Positions 14,927-24,534 are shown, counted from the stretch's first letter. The stretch: DNA of 58,732 nt from Syntrophobacterales bacterium (GCA_019429105.1 JAHYJE010000023.1:1-58732), one strand, 5' to 3'. Numbers and translations are program-made. The notes: generated by a model from the sequence alone, not told the origin.

Positions 14927-17656
14927 TTATGCTGCCGCTTTTCCGGCCTTGATCGCCGCCTGGGCGGCGGCGAGGCGGGCAATCGGCACCCGGAACGGGG
15001 AGCAGCTTACATAGGTGAGGCCCAGTTCATAACAGAACTCGACGGAGGCCGGGTCTCCCCCGTGTTCTCCGCAGATGCCTATCTTGAGATTCGGGCGAGT
15101 CGCACGTCCTCTTTCGACGGATATCTTGATCAACTGGCCGACGCCGTCGCGATCGATCGTCTGGAACGGATCGGCGGGGAGGAGTTTTTTGTCAAGGTAA
15201 TCATGCATGAAGCCGCCGATGTCGTCGCGGCTGAAGCCGAAGGTCATCTGGGTCAGGTCGTTGGTGCCGAACGAGAAGAATTCGCAGTTCTTCGCCATCC
15301 GGTCGGATAAAAGCGCGGCGCGAGGGATCTCGATCATTGTGCCGTATTTGTACTCCAGTTCCTTCATCCCGAATTTTTCCATGACCTCCTTGTAGATGCG
15401 GTCGGTTACCCGCTTGGTCGTTTCGGTCTCGGAGACGTCGCAGGTGACAGGCACCATGATCTCCGGCAGGCATTTTCTGCCCTCTGCGACAAGTTCTGCC
15501 GCTGACTCGAAGATCGCGCGCACCTGCATCTCGGTGACTTCCGGGTAGGTGATGCCGAGGCGAACCCCGCGGTGCCCCATCATCGGGTTTGATTCGTGGA
15601 GTTCCTCGCCCCGTTTTTTTACCTCCTCCGGGGTTATTGCAAGCGAGCGGGCAAGCTCTGCCTGCTTTTCGGCGTCTTGCGGTACGAATTCGTGCAGCGG
15701 CGGGTCGAGGAGCCTGATTGTTACCGGGAGCCCCTCCATAGCCTTGAGCGTCCCTTTGATGGAGGCCTTGACGAATGGATAAAGTTCGTTCAGGGCGGCT
15801 TTTCTTTCTTCCCCGGTATTGCTCAAAATCATCTTGCGCAGGAAGAAGAGGGGCTCAGCGGAGCCTTCGCCATAGAACATGTGCTCGGTGCGCAAAAGCC
15901 CGATCCCCTCGGCGCCGAAGGCGCGGGCGACGGTTGCGTCCCTTGGGGTGTCGGCGTTGGTGCGGACGCCCATTGTGCGAAACTTGTCCGCGAGGGTCAT
16001 GAACTGCTGGAAACGGGGGTTTTCGGTCGCATCCATCATTGGGAGAGCGCCTCGGTAAACATGCCCCCGTGTGCCGTTCAGCGTGACGATGTCGCCTTCT
16101 TTCAAGACGATAGAGGAACCGCTGATTTTTGCGGTTTTGGTTTTGGCGTCCACCTGCAGGCAGCCGGCGCCGACGATGCAGCATTTTCCCCAGCCGCGGG
16201 CAACGAGGGCCGCATGCGACGTCATGCCGCCCCGGGCGGTGAGGATGCCGACTGCCGCCCGCATCCCTTCGACGTCCTCCGGGTTTGTTTCTTCGCGGAT
16301 CAGGAGGCACTTCCTGCCGGCCCGGGCGGAGGCCACTGCGTCTTCGGCGGTGAAGACAAGCGCCCCGGATGCCGCTCCCGGCCCGGCCGGAAGCCCCTTG
16401 GCAATGGCTGCGTGTCTGGCTTCGGCACTAGTGTCGATTATCGGATAGAGCAGCTCAACCAACTGCACCGGGTTAACGCGCGTAACGGCTGTTTTTTCGT
16501 CGATGAGTCCCGCCTCAAGCATATCGAGGGCCATGTTCAGGGAGGCAATGCCGGTGCGTTTGCCGACGCGGCACTGGAGCATCCAGAGCTTTCCCTCCTG
16601 GATGGTGAATTCGATATCGAGCATATCCCGGTAGTTCTTTTCGAGTTTATTGCGGATGTCGTCCAGCTCCTCGTAGGTTTCCGGCATGGCGTGCTGGAGG
16701 CTGACAAGGTGTTTGTTCTGTTCGTTTTTGGTGTCGTCGTTGATCGGACTCGGGGTGCGGATCCCGGCGACGACGTCTTCGCCCTGGGCGTTGACGAGCC
16801 ACTCGCCGTAGAACTTGTTGTCCCCGGTGGCGGGGTCGCGGGTGAAGGCCACTCCCGTTGCGGAAGAGTCGCCCATGTTGCCGAAGACCATTGCCTGGAC
16901 GTTGACGGCGGTTCCCCAGTCGTCCGGGATGCCCTCTATCCGCCTGTAAGAAATGGCCTTTTTCCCGTTCCAGCTCTTGAAGACCGCCGCGATTGCCCCC
17001 CACAACTGCTCCAGCGGGTCGTCGGGAAAGGGTTTGCCAAGGTGTTTTTCGATCAGTTTCTTGAAATCTTCCGCGAGTTTCTGAAGTTCCTCGGCGGTAA
17101 GCTCCGTATCGGACAAATAGCCTCGGCGGTGTTTCACCTCGTCGAGTTTTTCATCGAGCAGCTTGCGGATGCCCTTTCCCGTTGCCGGTTCCAGCCCTTC
17201 CGCCTTTTCCATGACGACGTCGGCGTACATCATGATCAGCCTGCGGTAAGAATCCCAGACGAAGCGAGGGTTTCCGGTCTTGGCAATCATCCCGGGGATG
17301 GTCGCGGTGCAGAGTCCCACATTCAAAACGGTGTCCATCATGCCGGGCATGGAGGAGCGCGCCCCGGAGCGGCAGGAGACAAGCAGCGGATTGACCGGGT
17401 CTCCGTATTTCATCGCCATGATCGCCTCTGTTTGCCTGAGGGCGGCGGGAACCTGTTCTTTCAGCTCTCCGGGAAGTTTGCAGTCATTTTCGTAATAGGC
17501 GGTGCAGCACTCCGTGCTGATTGTGAAGCCCGCCGGCACGGGAATCCCCAGCGCGCACATCTCGGCGAGATTGGCGCCCTTGCCTCCCAAAAGATTCTTG
17601 TCGCTTGCCTTGCCCTCGGCGGCGGCGCCGCCGAACGTGAATACGTACTTCGTCAT
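14927..17656 (-). CDS. ppdK: Pyruvate, phosphate dikinase
   Basis: 909 residues, full length. The N-terminal ATP-grasp part contains LLGGKGANLAEM and RSGARSSMPGMMDTVLNVG. The swivelling phospho-His domain has GGMTSHAALVARGWGKCC with the catalytic His. The C-terminal PEP-binding TIM barrel includes GIGLLRTEHMF, MMGHRGVRLGI and FGTNDLTQMTFG. It interconverts pyruvate, ATP and phosphate with PEP, AMP and pyrophosphate, giving either gluconeogenic PEP or extra ATP in energy-limited anaerobes. ATG 17656 follows GGAGATTCTGC. It is the last gene of a minus-strand run after LemA (24-bp gap). The antisense strand carries a long spurious open frame. Confidence 0.95.
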   Translation of the reverse strand: MTKYVFTFGGAAAEGKASDKNLLGGKGANLAEMCALGIPVPAGFTISTECCTAYYENDCKLPGELKEQVPAALRQTEAIMAMKYGDPVNPLLVSCRSGARSSMPGMMDTVLNVGLCTATIPGMIAKTGNPRFVWDSYRRLIMMYADVVMEKAEGLEPATGKGIRKLLDEKLDEVKHRRGYLSDTELTAEELQKLAEDFKKLIEKHLGKPFPDDPLEQLWGAIAAVFKSWNGKKAISYRRIEGIPDDWGTAVNVQAMVFGNMGDSSATGVAFTRDPATGDNKFYGEWLVNAQGEDVVAGIRTPSPINDDTKNEQNKHLVSLQHAMPETYEELDDIRNKLEKNYRDMLDIEFTIQEGKLWMLQCRVGKRTGIASLNMALDMLEAGLIDEKTAVTRVNPVQLVELLYPIIDTSAEARHAAIAKGLPAGPGAASGALVFTAEDAVASARAGRKCLLIREETNPEDVEGMRAAVGILTARGGMTSHAALVARGWGKCCIVGAGCLQVDAKTKTAKISGSSIVLKEGDIVTLNGTRGHVYRGALPMMDATENPRFQQFMTLADKFRTMGVRTNADTPRDATVARAFGAEGIGLLRTEHMFYGEGSAEPLFFLRKMILSNTGEERKAALNELYPFVKASIKGTLKAMEGLPVTIRLLDPPLHEFVPQDAEKQAELARSLAITPEEVKKRGEELHESNPMMGHRGVRLGITYPEVTEMQVRAIFESAAELVAEGRKCLPEIMVPVTCDVSETETTKRVTDRIYKEVMEKFGMKELEYKYGTMIEIPRAALLSDRMAKNCEFFSFGTNDLTQMTFGFSRDDIGGFMHDYLDKKLLPADPFQTIDRDGVGQLIKISVERGRATRPNLKIGICGEHGGDPASVEFCYELGLTYVSCSPFRVPIARLAAAQAAIKAGKAAA

Positions 17657-17680
17657 GCAGAATCTCCTTTTTCCTCTATT

Positions 17681-18259
17681 TTATTGAAATTTTACCTGTG
17701 GCACGGCTTGGGCGGCCGCCGGCGCCTCAAAGAAGGCGGCCTTTGTGAAGCCGAACATCCCGGCCACCATATTGGCGGGGAAGCTGCGGATCAGCACGTT
17801 GTAGGTTTGTACCGCTTCGTTGTAACGCTTTCTCTCGACGGCGATCCGGTTTTCCGTTCCGGCCAGCTCATCCTGGAGCCGCAGAAAATTTACATTGGAC
17901 TTTAAATCCGGGTACTTTTCGACAACGACCAAAAGCCTGCTCAAGGCGCCGGTAAGCTCGTTATTGGTCTTTATTTTATCGGGAACGTTTGACGCCCCGC
18001 CTACCCGGGCGCGCGCGTTGGTCACCTCGACAAGCACGTCCTTTTCCTGTTTCGCATAGCCCTTGACCGTTTCCACCAGATTCGGGATCAGGTCGTATCG
18101 GCGCTGGAGCTGATTTTCCACCTGCGCCCAGGACGCCTTGACCCCCTCGTCAAGGGTGACGAACTGGTTGTACGTGCCCTTGAAAAAGGAGTAAAAGGCG
18201 CCGACCAACAACACGATCACGATGACGGCGATCAATAATATTTTCTTTCCACTTGTCAT
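17681..18259 (-). CDS. LemA family protein
   Basis: 192 residues. One N-terminal membrane helix (ILLIAVIVIVLLVGAFYSFF) precedes the LemA signature: TLDEGVKASWAQVENQLQRR, YDLIPNLVETVKGYAKQEKD, then FLRLQDELAGTENRIAVERK and YNEAVQTYNVLIRSFPANMV. The fold is a helical bundle exposed on one face of the inner membrane. The biochemical role is unknown, but lemA commonly lies beside TPM-domain (YgcG-like) genes, as here, with a nucleotidyltransferase-like gene between them. A ribosome-binding site (AGGAGG) precedes ATG 18259. Confidence 0.9.
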   Translation of the reverse strand: MTSGKKILLIAVIVIVLLVGAFYSFFKGTYNQFVTLDEGVKASWAQVENQLQRRYDLIPNLVETVKGYAKQEKDVLVEVTNARARVGGASNVPDKIKTNNELTGALSRLLVVVEKYPDLKSNVNFLRLQDELAGTENRIAVERKRYNEAVQTYNVLIRSFPANMVAGMFGFTKAAFFEAPAAAQAVPQVKFQ

Positions 18260-18292
18260 AACATCCTCCTGTGTTTTTTTATATTCGTTGAT

Positions 18293-19024
18293 TTACACTT
18301 CCAGCCGGTCTATCTGTTTGCAGAGGCGGCCGACGGACAGCAAATAGTTTTGGAAGAGCGTTTTTATTTCCGCTGCGGAAAAATGATCGGCCCCCCTCCG
18401 GACATCCTCGCAATTAAGAAAGACGTGCGCGTTGAAACCAAAGGCATCCCCTGCGGCAGTTATAATGTCTCGTTTATTGTCGGGAATTTCCATACCTTTC
18501 ATATAGAGCAGGGCGCCGAAGAGGGAGATGAAAGAGGTCAGCGAAAGGCCGATCAGCTCCTTGATTTTTCTAGGTTTTCCTTCCGTCGCCAGCCAGCCTG
18601 TCCGCAAATGCAGTAGTTTTCCGCGGAGTTCCCGCTCGATCTGGAGACGGACGTACTTATTGTCGAACGTAAGCGGCGCCAGCAGGTCTTCGCCGTAAAC
18701 GAGCCTGTAGCGGTGTTTGATGTTCAAGAATTCCACCGGGTACGAGTCCAGGGCGCCGGATATGTAAGAAGGGGTGAAGAAGAGGGGCTGCGCTACCGCG
18801 CTTTTGCTCCACCTCTTGACAATTTCCATAGCGTTTTCCAGCGATTCGACGCCCTTTTCGGTCAGGGTTATCATGAAATTGAGGTCCGATTTGCCGGGCA
18901 GGTAATCAGCCCCGGCACCGCTGCCGTAAAGAATAATTGACAGCAGTTCATCGCCAAAAACCGCCTGGCAGTCAGCGATGATAACAGGGAAAATATCTTC
19001 AGGTTTTTTCGGTATTTTGGACAT
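18293..19024 (-). CDS. Nucleotidyltransferase-fold protein with an altered acidic motif
   Basis: 243 residues. Residues about 28–52 read LLSIILYGSGAGADYLPG then KSDLNFMI, the polymerase-beta-type nucleotidyltransferase signature G-S-(x)n-S-D-x-D. The second Asp is replaced by Asn (SDLN), which would remove one metal ligand. A helical C-terminal domain follows (about 125–240), as in substrate-binding domains of this superfamily. It lies between the TPM and lemA genes, 33 bp from lemA and 15 bp from the TPM gene, so it is very likely cotranscribed. Either the enzyme is inactive or another residue supplies the ligand. No substrate can be proposed. Confidence 0.65.
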   Translation of the reverse strand: MSKIPKKPEDIFPVIIADCQAVFGDELLSIILYGSGAGADYLPGKSDLNFMITLTEKGVESLENAMEIVKRWSKSAVAQPLFFTPSYISGALDSYPVEFLNIKHRYRLVYGEDLLAPLTFDNKYVRLQIERELRGKLLHLRTGWLATEGKPRKIKELIGLSLTSFISLFGALLYMKGMEIPDNKRDIITAAGDAFGFNAHVFLNCEDVRRGADHFSAAEIKTLFQNYLLSVGRLCKQIDRLEV

Positions 19025-19039
19025 GTGCCACCCCCTTTT

Positions 19040-19822
19040 TCAGAATCCGCGGCTCGAGCCGCCCCCGCCGCTCATCCCGCCGCCAAACCCGCCGAAGCCG
19101 CCGCCGAAACCGCCGCCGCCGCCGCGCCTTCCCCCGCCGCCGCTGGTCATCAGCAACAGCAGAATCCAGGGCAGCATGGCCCGGCCCTGTTTTGTCCCGA
19201 GGAGAAATCCCGCGGCGACAATCAGCAATAATAATTGGAAAATGCTTATTTTTCTTTGCGGTCTCGCCTGCCGTTGGGGCGGGCTGTTTACGCCTCCGGC
19301 GCCGATGGTTACGCCGGCGTCTTTGGCGACGATCGTGGCAATAATCGATAATGTTTCATAAAGGCCCTTGCCGTAATCGCCGGCGCGAAAATTGGGAACG
19401 GCGTACTGATCGAGAATTTCGCCGGTCAGGCCGTCGGGCAGGATGCCCTCCACCCCGTAACCTGTTTCGATGCGAACCCGCCTTTCCTTTACGGTCAGAA
19501 GGATCAGCGCCCCCTTGTCCTCGCCTTTTTTCCCGATTCCCCACGACTGGTAAAGGCGGTTGGCATAGTCGTTCAGGTCGCCCTCCCCGATTGTGGGTAC
19601 GGTGGCGACAACCAGAGCCGTTCCCGTGCTTTGAAAAATTTCCCGGGCGATATTTTCCATTGGGGCTTTATAGGCGTCCGGAATTACGCCGGCGAAGTCG
19701 TTGATCGCCCCCGCTGGTTTCGGAAAGGCGGCATCGGCTGCCGCAGCCATTGACGTGAAAGTCAGGAAGGCCAGGGCAAACAGCAGAAAGACGATTATTT
19801 TGAAGGAGTATTTATTTTTCAT
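19040..19822 (-). CDS. TPM-domain (YgcG-like) membrane protein
   Basis: 260 residues. An N-terminal signal (IIVFLLFALAFLTFTSMAAA) precedes a TPM domain (about 35–165): INDFAGVIPD, GTALVVATVPTIGEGDLNDY, LYQSWGIGKKGEDKGALIL and RRVRIETGYGVEGILPDGLT. A membrane segment follows (about 215–230), then a tail of about 30 residues made mostly of glycine with Phe and Ser, ending SRGF. This is the standard layout of the family; related domains include an acid phosphatase from plants. It is the first gene of the TPM–nucleotidyltransferase–lemA–ppdK run. Function in bacteria is not settled. Confidence 0.85.
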   Translation of the reverse strand: MKNKYSFKIIVFLLFALAFLTFTSMAAAADAAFPKPAGAINDFAGVIPDAYKAPMENIAREIFQSTGTALVVATVPTIGEGDLNDYANRLYQSWGIGKKGEDKGALILLTVKERRVRIETGYGVEGILPDGLTGEILDQYAVPNFRAGDYGKGLYETLSIIATIVAKDAGVTIGAGGVNSPPQRQARPQRKISIFQLLLLIVAAGFLLGTKQGRAMLPWILLLLMTSGGGGRRGGGGGFGGGFGGFGGGMSGGGGSSRGF

Positions 19823-19860
19823 CCATGTATCATAACCATAAGAGAGTAAAATAGCAACCG

Positions 19861-20151
19861 CTACAGAGTCTCATCCAGCGGCATGATGAAAAGGCGGACG
19901 CCGGCATGGGGACTTTCGCTTTCCAACTCGCCGATATATTTACGGATAAGCGGGAGTTCCTCATCAGGAAGGGTGAAAAAAAGGACATTATTTTTACCGG
20001 GCCAGATGTGCGTGCCCAGCTTCGGTTCGGTTTGGGTTCCCTCGCCGCGGGCCTCGACCATCTTGGTGTAACCGTTGATTCCCGCTTCCTTGACAACCGC
20101 AATTACCAGCTCATCGGCTGCCTCTGCATAGACAAGCATGCACATCTTCAT
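19861..20151 (-). CDS. PII-like transporter-associated protein
   Basis: 96 residues starting KMCMLVYAEAADELVIAVVK, with GINGYTKMVEARGEG, GTHIWPGKNNVLFFTLPDEE and a C-terminal RLFIMPLDETL. The beta-alpha-beta pattern and the T-loop-like variable part recall small PII-like proteins encoded beside RND pumps in anaerobes (PG0541-type). Its ATG overlaps the stop of the RND pump gene (ATGA at 20148–20151), so the two are translationally coupled. PII proteins bind adenine nucleotides and regulate transporters; a regulatory role on this efflux pump is inferred. The conserved GlnB tyrosine region is not apparent. Confidence 0.6.
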   Translation of the reverse strand: MKMCMLVYAEAADELVIAVVKEAGINGYTKMVEARGEGTQTEPKLGTHIWPGKNNVLFFTLPDEELPLIRKYIGELESESPHAGVRLFIMPLDETL

Positions 20152-23100
20152 GGTTTTTCACCTTTCTGCGTCATTTTATAAATGACGTCCTTTTTTACTA
20201 TGCCGCTTTTCACTTTTTTGTTCCGCGTGAAGAAATTCTGGAAGTCGTCAAAAAGGTCGTAGGCGGCAGGAACCACGACCAAGGTCAGAAAGAGGGATGT
20301 CAGCAGGCCGCCGATCACCGCGATCCCCATCGGCGCCCTTGTCTCGGCCCCTTCCCCCACCCCGAAGGCAACCGGAATCATCCCGAAAACCATCGCAAAG
20401 GTTGTCATCAGAATCGGCCTCAGCCGGACCGGGCCGGCATGGAGGATTGCCTCGCGTTTGGAATAGCCGCGTTCTCGTAAAATGTTTGCGTAATCGACAA
20501 GGAGGATCGCGTTTTTCTTGACGAGCCCCATTAACAGAATCAAGCCGATGAAACTGAAAATGCTCAGAGTCTGCCCGGTTAAAAGCAGCGCGCCGAAGGC
20601 CCCGATAAAGGAAAGGGGCATAGCCAGCAGCACCGTGAACGGATGGACAAAACTTTCGAACTGGGCGGCCAGCACCATGTAGGCCATGCCCACCCCAAGC
20701 ATGATCGCGAACGTTAGAAAGCCGAAAGATTCCGCCATTGTATCTGCTTGCCCGCTGTATTTGGGGATGTAGTCGGGGGGCAGGATGCCCGCGGCGATTT
20801 CGTTCAAATCGGTCATGGCCGCGCCCAGCGGTTTGTCTTCCAGACTGGCGAAGAGGGTGATTGCCCGCTGCCGGTCAACCCGGTTGATGACGCTGGGCCC
20901 GCCTCCCTCGTGAATCCGGATCAGGTTGCGCAGCTCAACGAGGTTCCCGCTCTTTGAGCGCACGTAAAGCAGACCGAGGTCGTCGGGATTGCGCCTGTCT
21001 TCGGGATTGAGGCGGATGCGCAGGTCGTAGCGCTTGCCCCGGCTGTCGTCCTTGAACTTGGTAACCTCCGCCTCGCCGCTGACGAGCAGGTTGATCGCTT
21101 CGGCAATAGTCGCCACGTCAACGCCGAGATCGGCAGCCTTGTCGCGGTCGATTGTCACCTTCAGCTCCGGTTTTCCCATTTCGAGCGAGGTGTCAATATC
21201 GACGAATCCCTGTTTTTTTGCCAATGTCGAGGAAATCTGCCGGGTATAATCCCGAAGCGCCTCGATATCGTTTCCCCGGATGCTGTACTGGATCGGCACC
21301 TGCCGCTGCCCGCCGCCGATCATCGAAAAATCCTCGGCCGAGGCTTTAAGGCCGGGGAATTGGCGTAATCTTTGACGAATTTCCTTTTTCAGATCCATTT
21401 GAGTTTTGGCGCGCTCGCTTTTCGGCTTCAGCGAGACCATCATCAGCGCCCGATACACCGTCCCCCCGATTCCCTGAACGTAATAAACCGCCCGTACCTC
21501 CGGCATTCCCCGGACGATCTGCTCCGCCGGACGGAATAGTTCATCCGCCTTGGCGACCGAGTAGTCGATCGGCGCCTCGAGACGGACGATGAACTGCCCC
21601 TGATCTTCCGGAGGGGTGAACTCCTTGCCGAGGAAGCGGGTCATGTAAATGCTGCCGACAAAAAGGACAAGCGCTCCGATCAGCATTAGCCCTCGATGAT
21701 TCAACGAAAAGCTCAGGACATGGCGGTAGCCGGTTTCCACTTTCTTATAGCCGTTTTCGAAGAGCGCGGAAAAGCGGCTGGTTATGGCAGGGCGGGAAGC
21801 AGCAGCGGCGCCTTTATGAATATCAACGCGTTTGAGAAAGATAGAGGCAAGCATCGGCGTCAGCGTAAAGGAAACCAAGAGCGAGATAAGCACCGAAAAG
21901 ACGACCGTAAGCGCGAACTGGATGAAAAAGCGGCCGATCATCCCCTTCATGAATGCGACCGGCAGAAAGATCGCGACGATCGCGAAGGTAGTCGCCATGA
22001 CGGCCAGGCCGATCTCCGAGGTGGCAAATGTCGCCGCCTCGCGCGGGGCCATTCCCTCTTCGACATGCCGGTAGATGTTTTCGATGACGATGATCGCGTC
22101 GTCGATCAAAAGGCCTACGGAGAGGGTGAGGGCAAGCATCGTCATGTTGTTGAAGGTGAAATCGAAGGCGCGCAAAAGCGCAAAGGTGGAGATGATCGAG
22201 ATCGGGAGCGCCACGGCGCTGATCAGCGTCGTCCGGACGTTCCGCAGAAAGATGAAGACGGCGAGAATGGCAAACAGGCTTCCCAGAACAAGGTGTTTTT
22301 TGACCTCGTCGATCGAGCGGCGAATGAAGTTGGACTGGTCGATCGCGATGTTGAGGGTCATCCCCGGCGGCAGCGTGGCGCGGATATTCTCAATTTCCTT
22401 CCTGACCGCGTTGACGACGGCGACGGTGTTCGTTCCCGACTGTTTCTGAATCCCCATTGCCACCGCCGGTTCGCCGTTGAAGCGGACTATGGAGCGTTGT
22501 TCCTCCATCCCGTCTTCCGCCCGGCCGACGTCGCGCAGGCGGATCGGGGCGCCCTTGTCATAGGCAACGACCAGCTCGTTGAAAGCGGCGACGTTGGGGA
22601 ATTCCCCTTTGATTTTGACCGTGTACTCCTTAGTCAGGCTCTCGATCCGGCCGGCCGGCAGTTCGACGTTCTGCCTTTTGAGGGCGGAAGCTATATCGCC
22701 GGCTGTCAGTCCGTAGGCCTTGAGCCTTTGCGCGTCGAGCCAGACCCGCACCTGCCGGAGCCGCAATCCCCAGAGCTGGATGTCGCCGACGCCGTTTATC
22801 CGCTGGAGTTTTTCCTTGAGCACCTCATCGACGTAGGTGGATATATCCCTGACCGATTTCTGCCCGGCCAGATTCAGCCACATTACCGCCGTTGCGTCGG
22901 GATCTACCTTCGCGATCCGTGGTTCTTCGATGTCGTCGGGGAGCTTGTTGCGGATCAGCGCGACCTTTTCCCGGACATCCTGCACGGCCAGATCGATGTC
23001 CCGCTCCAGGACGAACTCCACTGTGATGCGCGAACCTCCTTCGGTGCTTCTCGACGTGATCGATTTTACCCCGTTAATCGTATTTACCGCCCCTTCGATC

Positions 23101-23297
23101 TTGTCGGTGATGTCAACGTCAATCACCTCGGGACTTGCTCCATTGAGGTGGGTGGAAATGGTCACGATCGGGAAATCGACCTTCGGAAAGAGATCGACGC
23201 CGATTTCCGGATAACTGACCACGCCCAATACCACCAAGGCCATGATGAACATGGTGGCAAAAACCGGTCTTTTGACGGAGGTGTCAGCGAGCCACAT
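20148..23297 (-). CDS. RND efflux transporter, AcrB/MdtB-like inner-membrane pump
   Basis: 1049 residues with the twelve-helix RND layout. The first helix (VFATMFIMALVVLGVVSYPE) precedes the first porter domain. The central helices hold LTLSVGLLIDDAIIVIENIY, with the paired acidic residues of the proton relay. The second half repeats the pattern (GVGMAYMVLAAQFESFVHPF, LLMGLVKKNAILLVDYANI) and ends VVVPAAYDLFDDF. It exports compounds using proton motive force as part of a tripartite envelope pump. It is encoded between the adaptor (14-bp overlap) and the coupled PII-like gene. The substrate is unknown. Confidence 0.92.
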   Translation of the reverse strand: MWLADTSVKRPVFATMFIMALVVLGVVSYPEIGVDLFPKVDFPIVTISTHLNGASPEVIDVDITDKIEGAVNTINGVKSITSRSTEGGSRITVEFVLERDIDLAVQDVREKVALIRNKLPDDIEEPRIAKVDPDATAVMWLNLAGQKSVRDISTYVDEVLKEKLQRINGVGDIQLWGLRLRQVRVWLDAQRLKAYGLTAGDIASALKRQNVELPAGRIESLTKEYTVKIKGEFPNVAAFNELVVAYDKGAPIRLRDVGRAEDGMEEQRSIVRFNGEPAVAMGIQKQSGTNTVAVVNAVRKEIENIRATLPPGMTLNIAIDQSNFIRRSIDEVKKHLVLGSLFAILAVFIFLRNVRTTLISAVALPISIISTFALLRAFDFTFNNMTMLALTLSVGLLIDDAIIVIENIYRHVEEGMAPREAATFATSEIGLAVMATTFAIVAIFLPVAFMKGMIGRFFIQFALTVVFSVLISLLVSFTLTPMLASIFLKRVDIHKGAAAASRPAITSRFSALFENGYKKVETGYRHVLSFSLNHRGLMLIGALVLFVGSIYMTRFLGKEFTPPEDQGQFIVRLEAPIDYSVAKADELFRPAEQIVRGMPEVRAVYYVQGIGGTVYRALMMVSLKPKSERAKTQMDLKKEIRQRLRQFPGLKASAEDFSMIGGGQRQVPIQYSIRGNDIEALRDYTRQISSTLAKKQGFVDIDTSLEMGKPELKVTIDRDKAADLGVDVATIAEAINLLVSGEAEVTKFKDDSRGKRYDLRIRLNPEDRRNPDDLGLLYVRSKSGNLVELRNLIRIHEGGGPSVINRVDRQRAITLFASLEDKPLGAAMTDLNEIAAGILPPDYIPKYSGQADTMAESFGFLTFAIMLGVGMAYMVLAAQFESFVHPFTVLLAMPLSFIGAFGALLLTGQTLSIFSFIGLILLMGLVKKNAILLVDYANILRERGYSKREAILHAGPVRLRPILMTTFAMVFGMIPVAFGVGEGAETRAPMGIAVIGGLLTSLFLTLVVVPAAYDLFDDFQNFFTRNKKVKSGIVKKDVIYKMTQKGEKP

Positions 23298-24411
23298 GAA
23301 CCGGCGCTCCTTCCATCAGATTGTTCTGCCCCACGATTACGACAACCTCCTTATCCTGCAGGCCTGCGACGATCTCCATGTATTCGCCATACTTGCGGCC
23401 TGTTTTCACGTTTTTCTCCCTGGCCTTGTCCCCCTCGACGACAAAAAGCTTTGTTGTGGAGTTGTCGTAGATGAGGGCGGTAACAGGAACGACAACCCGC
23501 TCCTTTGCGGGGCCGGTATAAAGGGTGATCCGCGTAAAGAGGCCAGGCTTGAGACGTCCGTCGGCATTGGCGACCTGCGCCTCCACCTGGAGGGTGCGGG
23601 TGCGCTCATCGAGGGCGGGCAGGATGGCGGAAAGCCGGCCGCGAAATTTGTGATCGGGAAATGAATCAGTAATGAAGACAATATCCTGTCCCAGTTTTAG
23701 ACTTCCGACATCCTTTTCGGAGACGGAAAAGATCAGCTTCAGCAGATCGGTCCGGACGATTGACGCCAAAAAGGAGCCATTGCGGACGTAATCGCCCGCC
23801 GTTGCCCTTTTTTCCTTGACGGTTCCCGCAAGCGGGGAAAAGATTCTGGTGCGGGCAAGCCGTTCTTTTGCCAGGTTTTGTCCGGAGTGGGCCCGGGCGA
23901 CCTCCGCCTCGGCCAGCTTGACGCGCGCGGCTATATCGTCAAATTGCTGCTTAGTCAAAAGCTCCTCCCGGTAGAGGGCCTCCTTGCGCTCATACTCCTG
24001 CCTGGCGTTGGCAAGGCCCGTTTCACTCTGGGCAAGCTGGGCAGCCGCCTGTTCGAGCGCCAGCCGATAATCCGTGGGCCGGATCTCGGCGATTGCCTGA
24101 CCCTTCTTGACGAAGTCGCCCTCATTAACGGAAATTGAAGCGAGAATGCCGTCCAACTCGGAGCTGACAGTGACTTGATCGCGGGGTGCAAGCGAACCTA
24201 TTGATTCTACGAACGGTCGGAGCGAGCGTGTCTCCGCTGCCTGCACCCGCACGTTTACCGCCGCCTGTTTGCGAACCTTTTCCGGCGGTTTAGTGCAGCC
24301 GATGAAGCCGATTATAATAAATACGATTAGCATCAAGATGGTCTGCCGATTGCTGAAGATATCTGGCGACAGAGCCTCGTGTCGATCCGGGAACATCCGG
24401 TTTTTACTCAT
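23284..24411 (-). CDS. RND efflux periplasmic adaptor (membrane fusion protein)
   Basis: 375 residues. A membrane/lipoprotein signal ILMLIVFIIIGFIGC ends at a lipobox-like Cys, so it is probably lipid-anchored. A first biotinyl-lipoyl half is seen in SSELDGILASISVNEGDFVK, an alpha-helical hairpin at about 110–180, the second lipoyl half RIFSPLAGTVKEKRATAGDY, and beta-barrel and membrane-proximal domains to the end (ARTRIFS…VPVTALIYD). It links the RND pump to the TolC channel. The pump gene starts 14 bp before this one ends. Confidence 0.9.
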   Translation of the reverse strand: MSKNRMFPDRHEALSPDIFSNRQTILMLIVFIIIGFIGCTKPPEKVRKQAAVNVRVQAAETRSLRPFVESIGSLAPRDQVTVSSELDGILASISVNEGDFVKKGQAIAEIRPTDYRLALEQAAAQLAQSETGLANARQEYERKEALYREELLTKQQFDDIAARVKLAEAEVARAHSGQNLAKERLARTRIFSPLAGTVKEKRATAGDYVRNGSFLASIVRTDLLKLIFSVSEKDVGSLKLGQDIVFITDSFPDHKFRGRLSAILPALDERTRTLQVEAQVANADGRLKPGLFTRITLYTGPAKERVVVPVTALIYDNSTTKLFVVEGDKAREKNVKTGRKYGEYMEIVAGLQDKEVVVIVGQNNLMEGAPVHVAR

Positions 24412-24534
24412 TTACCGCTCCTTCTAATGCTGATTTTTCCCTCTTGTTTTCACGCGAAATGCATGCCGATAAATTGGTGATTGATATATAAATGGTTTCC
24501 TTCCAGGCAACCTCGACGGGCATTCAACATCTTT

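Noticed and set aside
15596-17905. A 769-codon open frame on the plus strand opposite ppdK
   Set aside because: It is antisense to a textbook pyruvate phosphate dikinase; GC-rich codon use leaves the opposite frame without stops. Its composition is not protein-like.
21696-23474. A 592-codon plus-strand frame opposite the RND pump
   Set aside because: Mirror of an unmistakable RND gene; very rich in Asp, Arg and Gly as expected for antisense translation.
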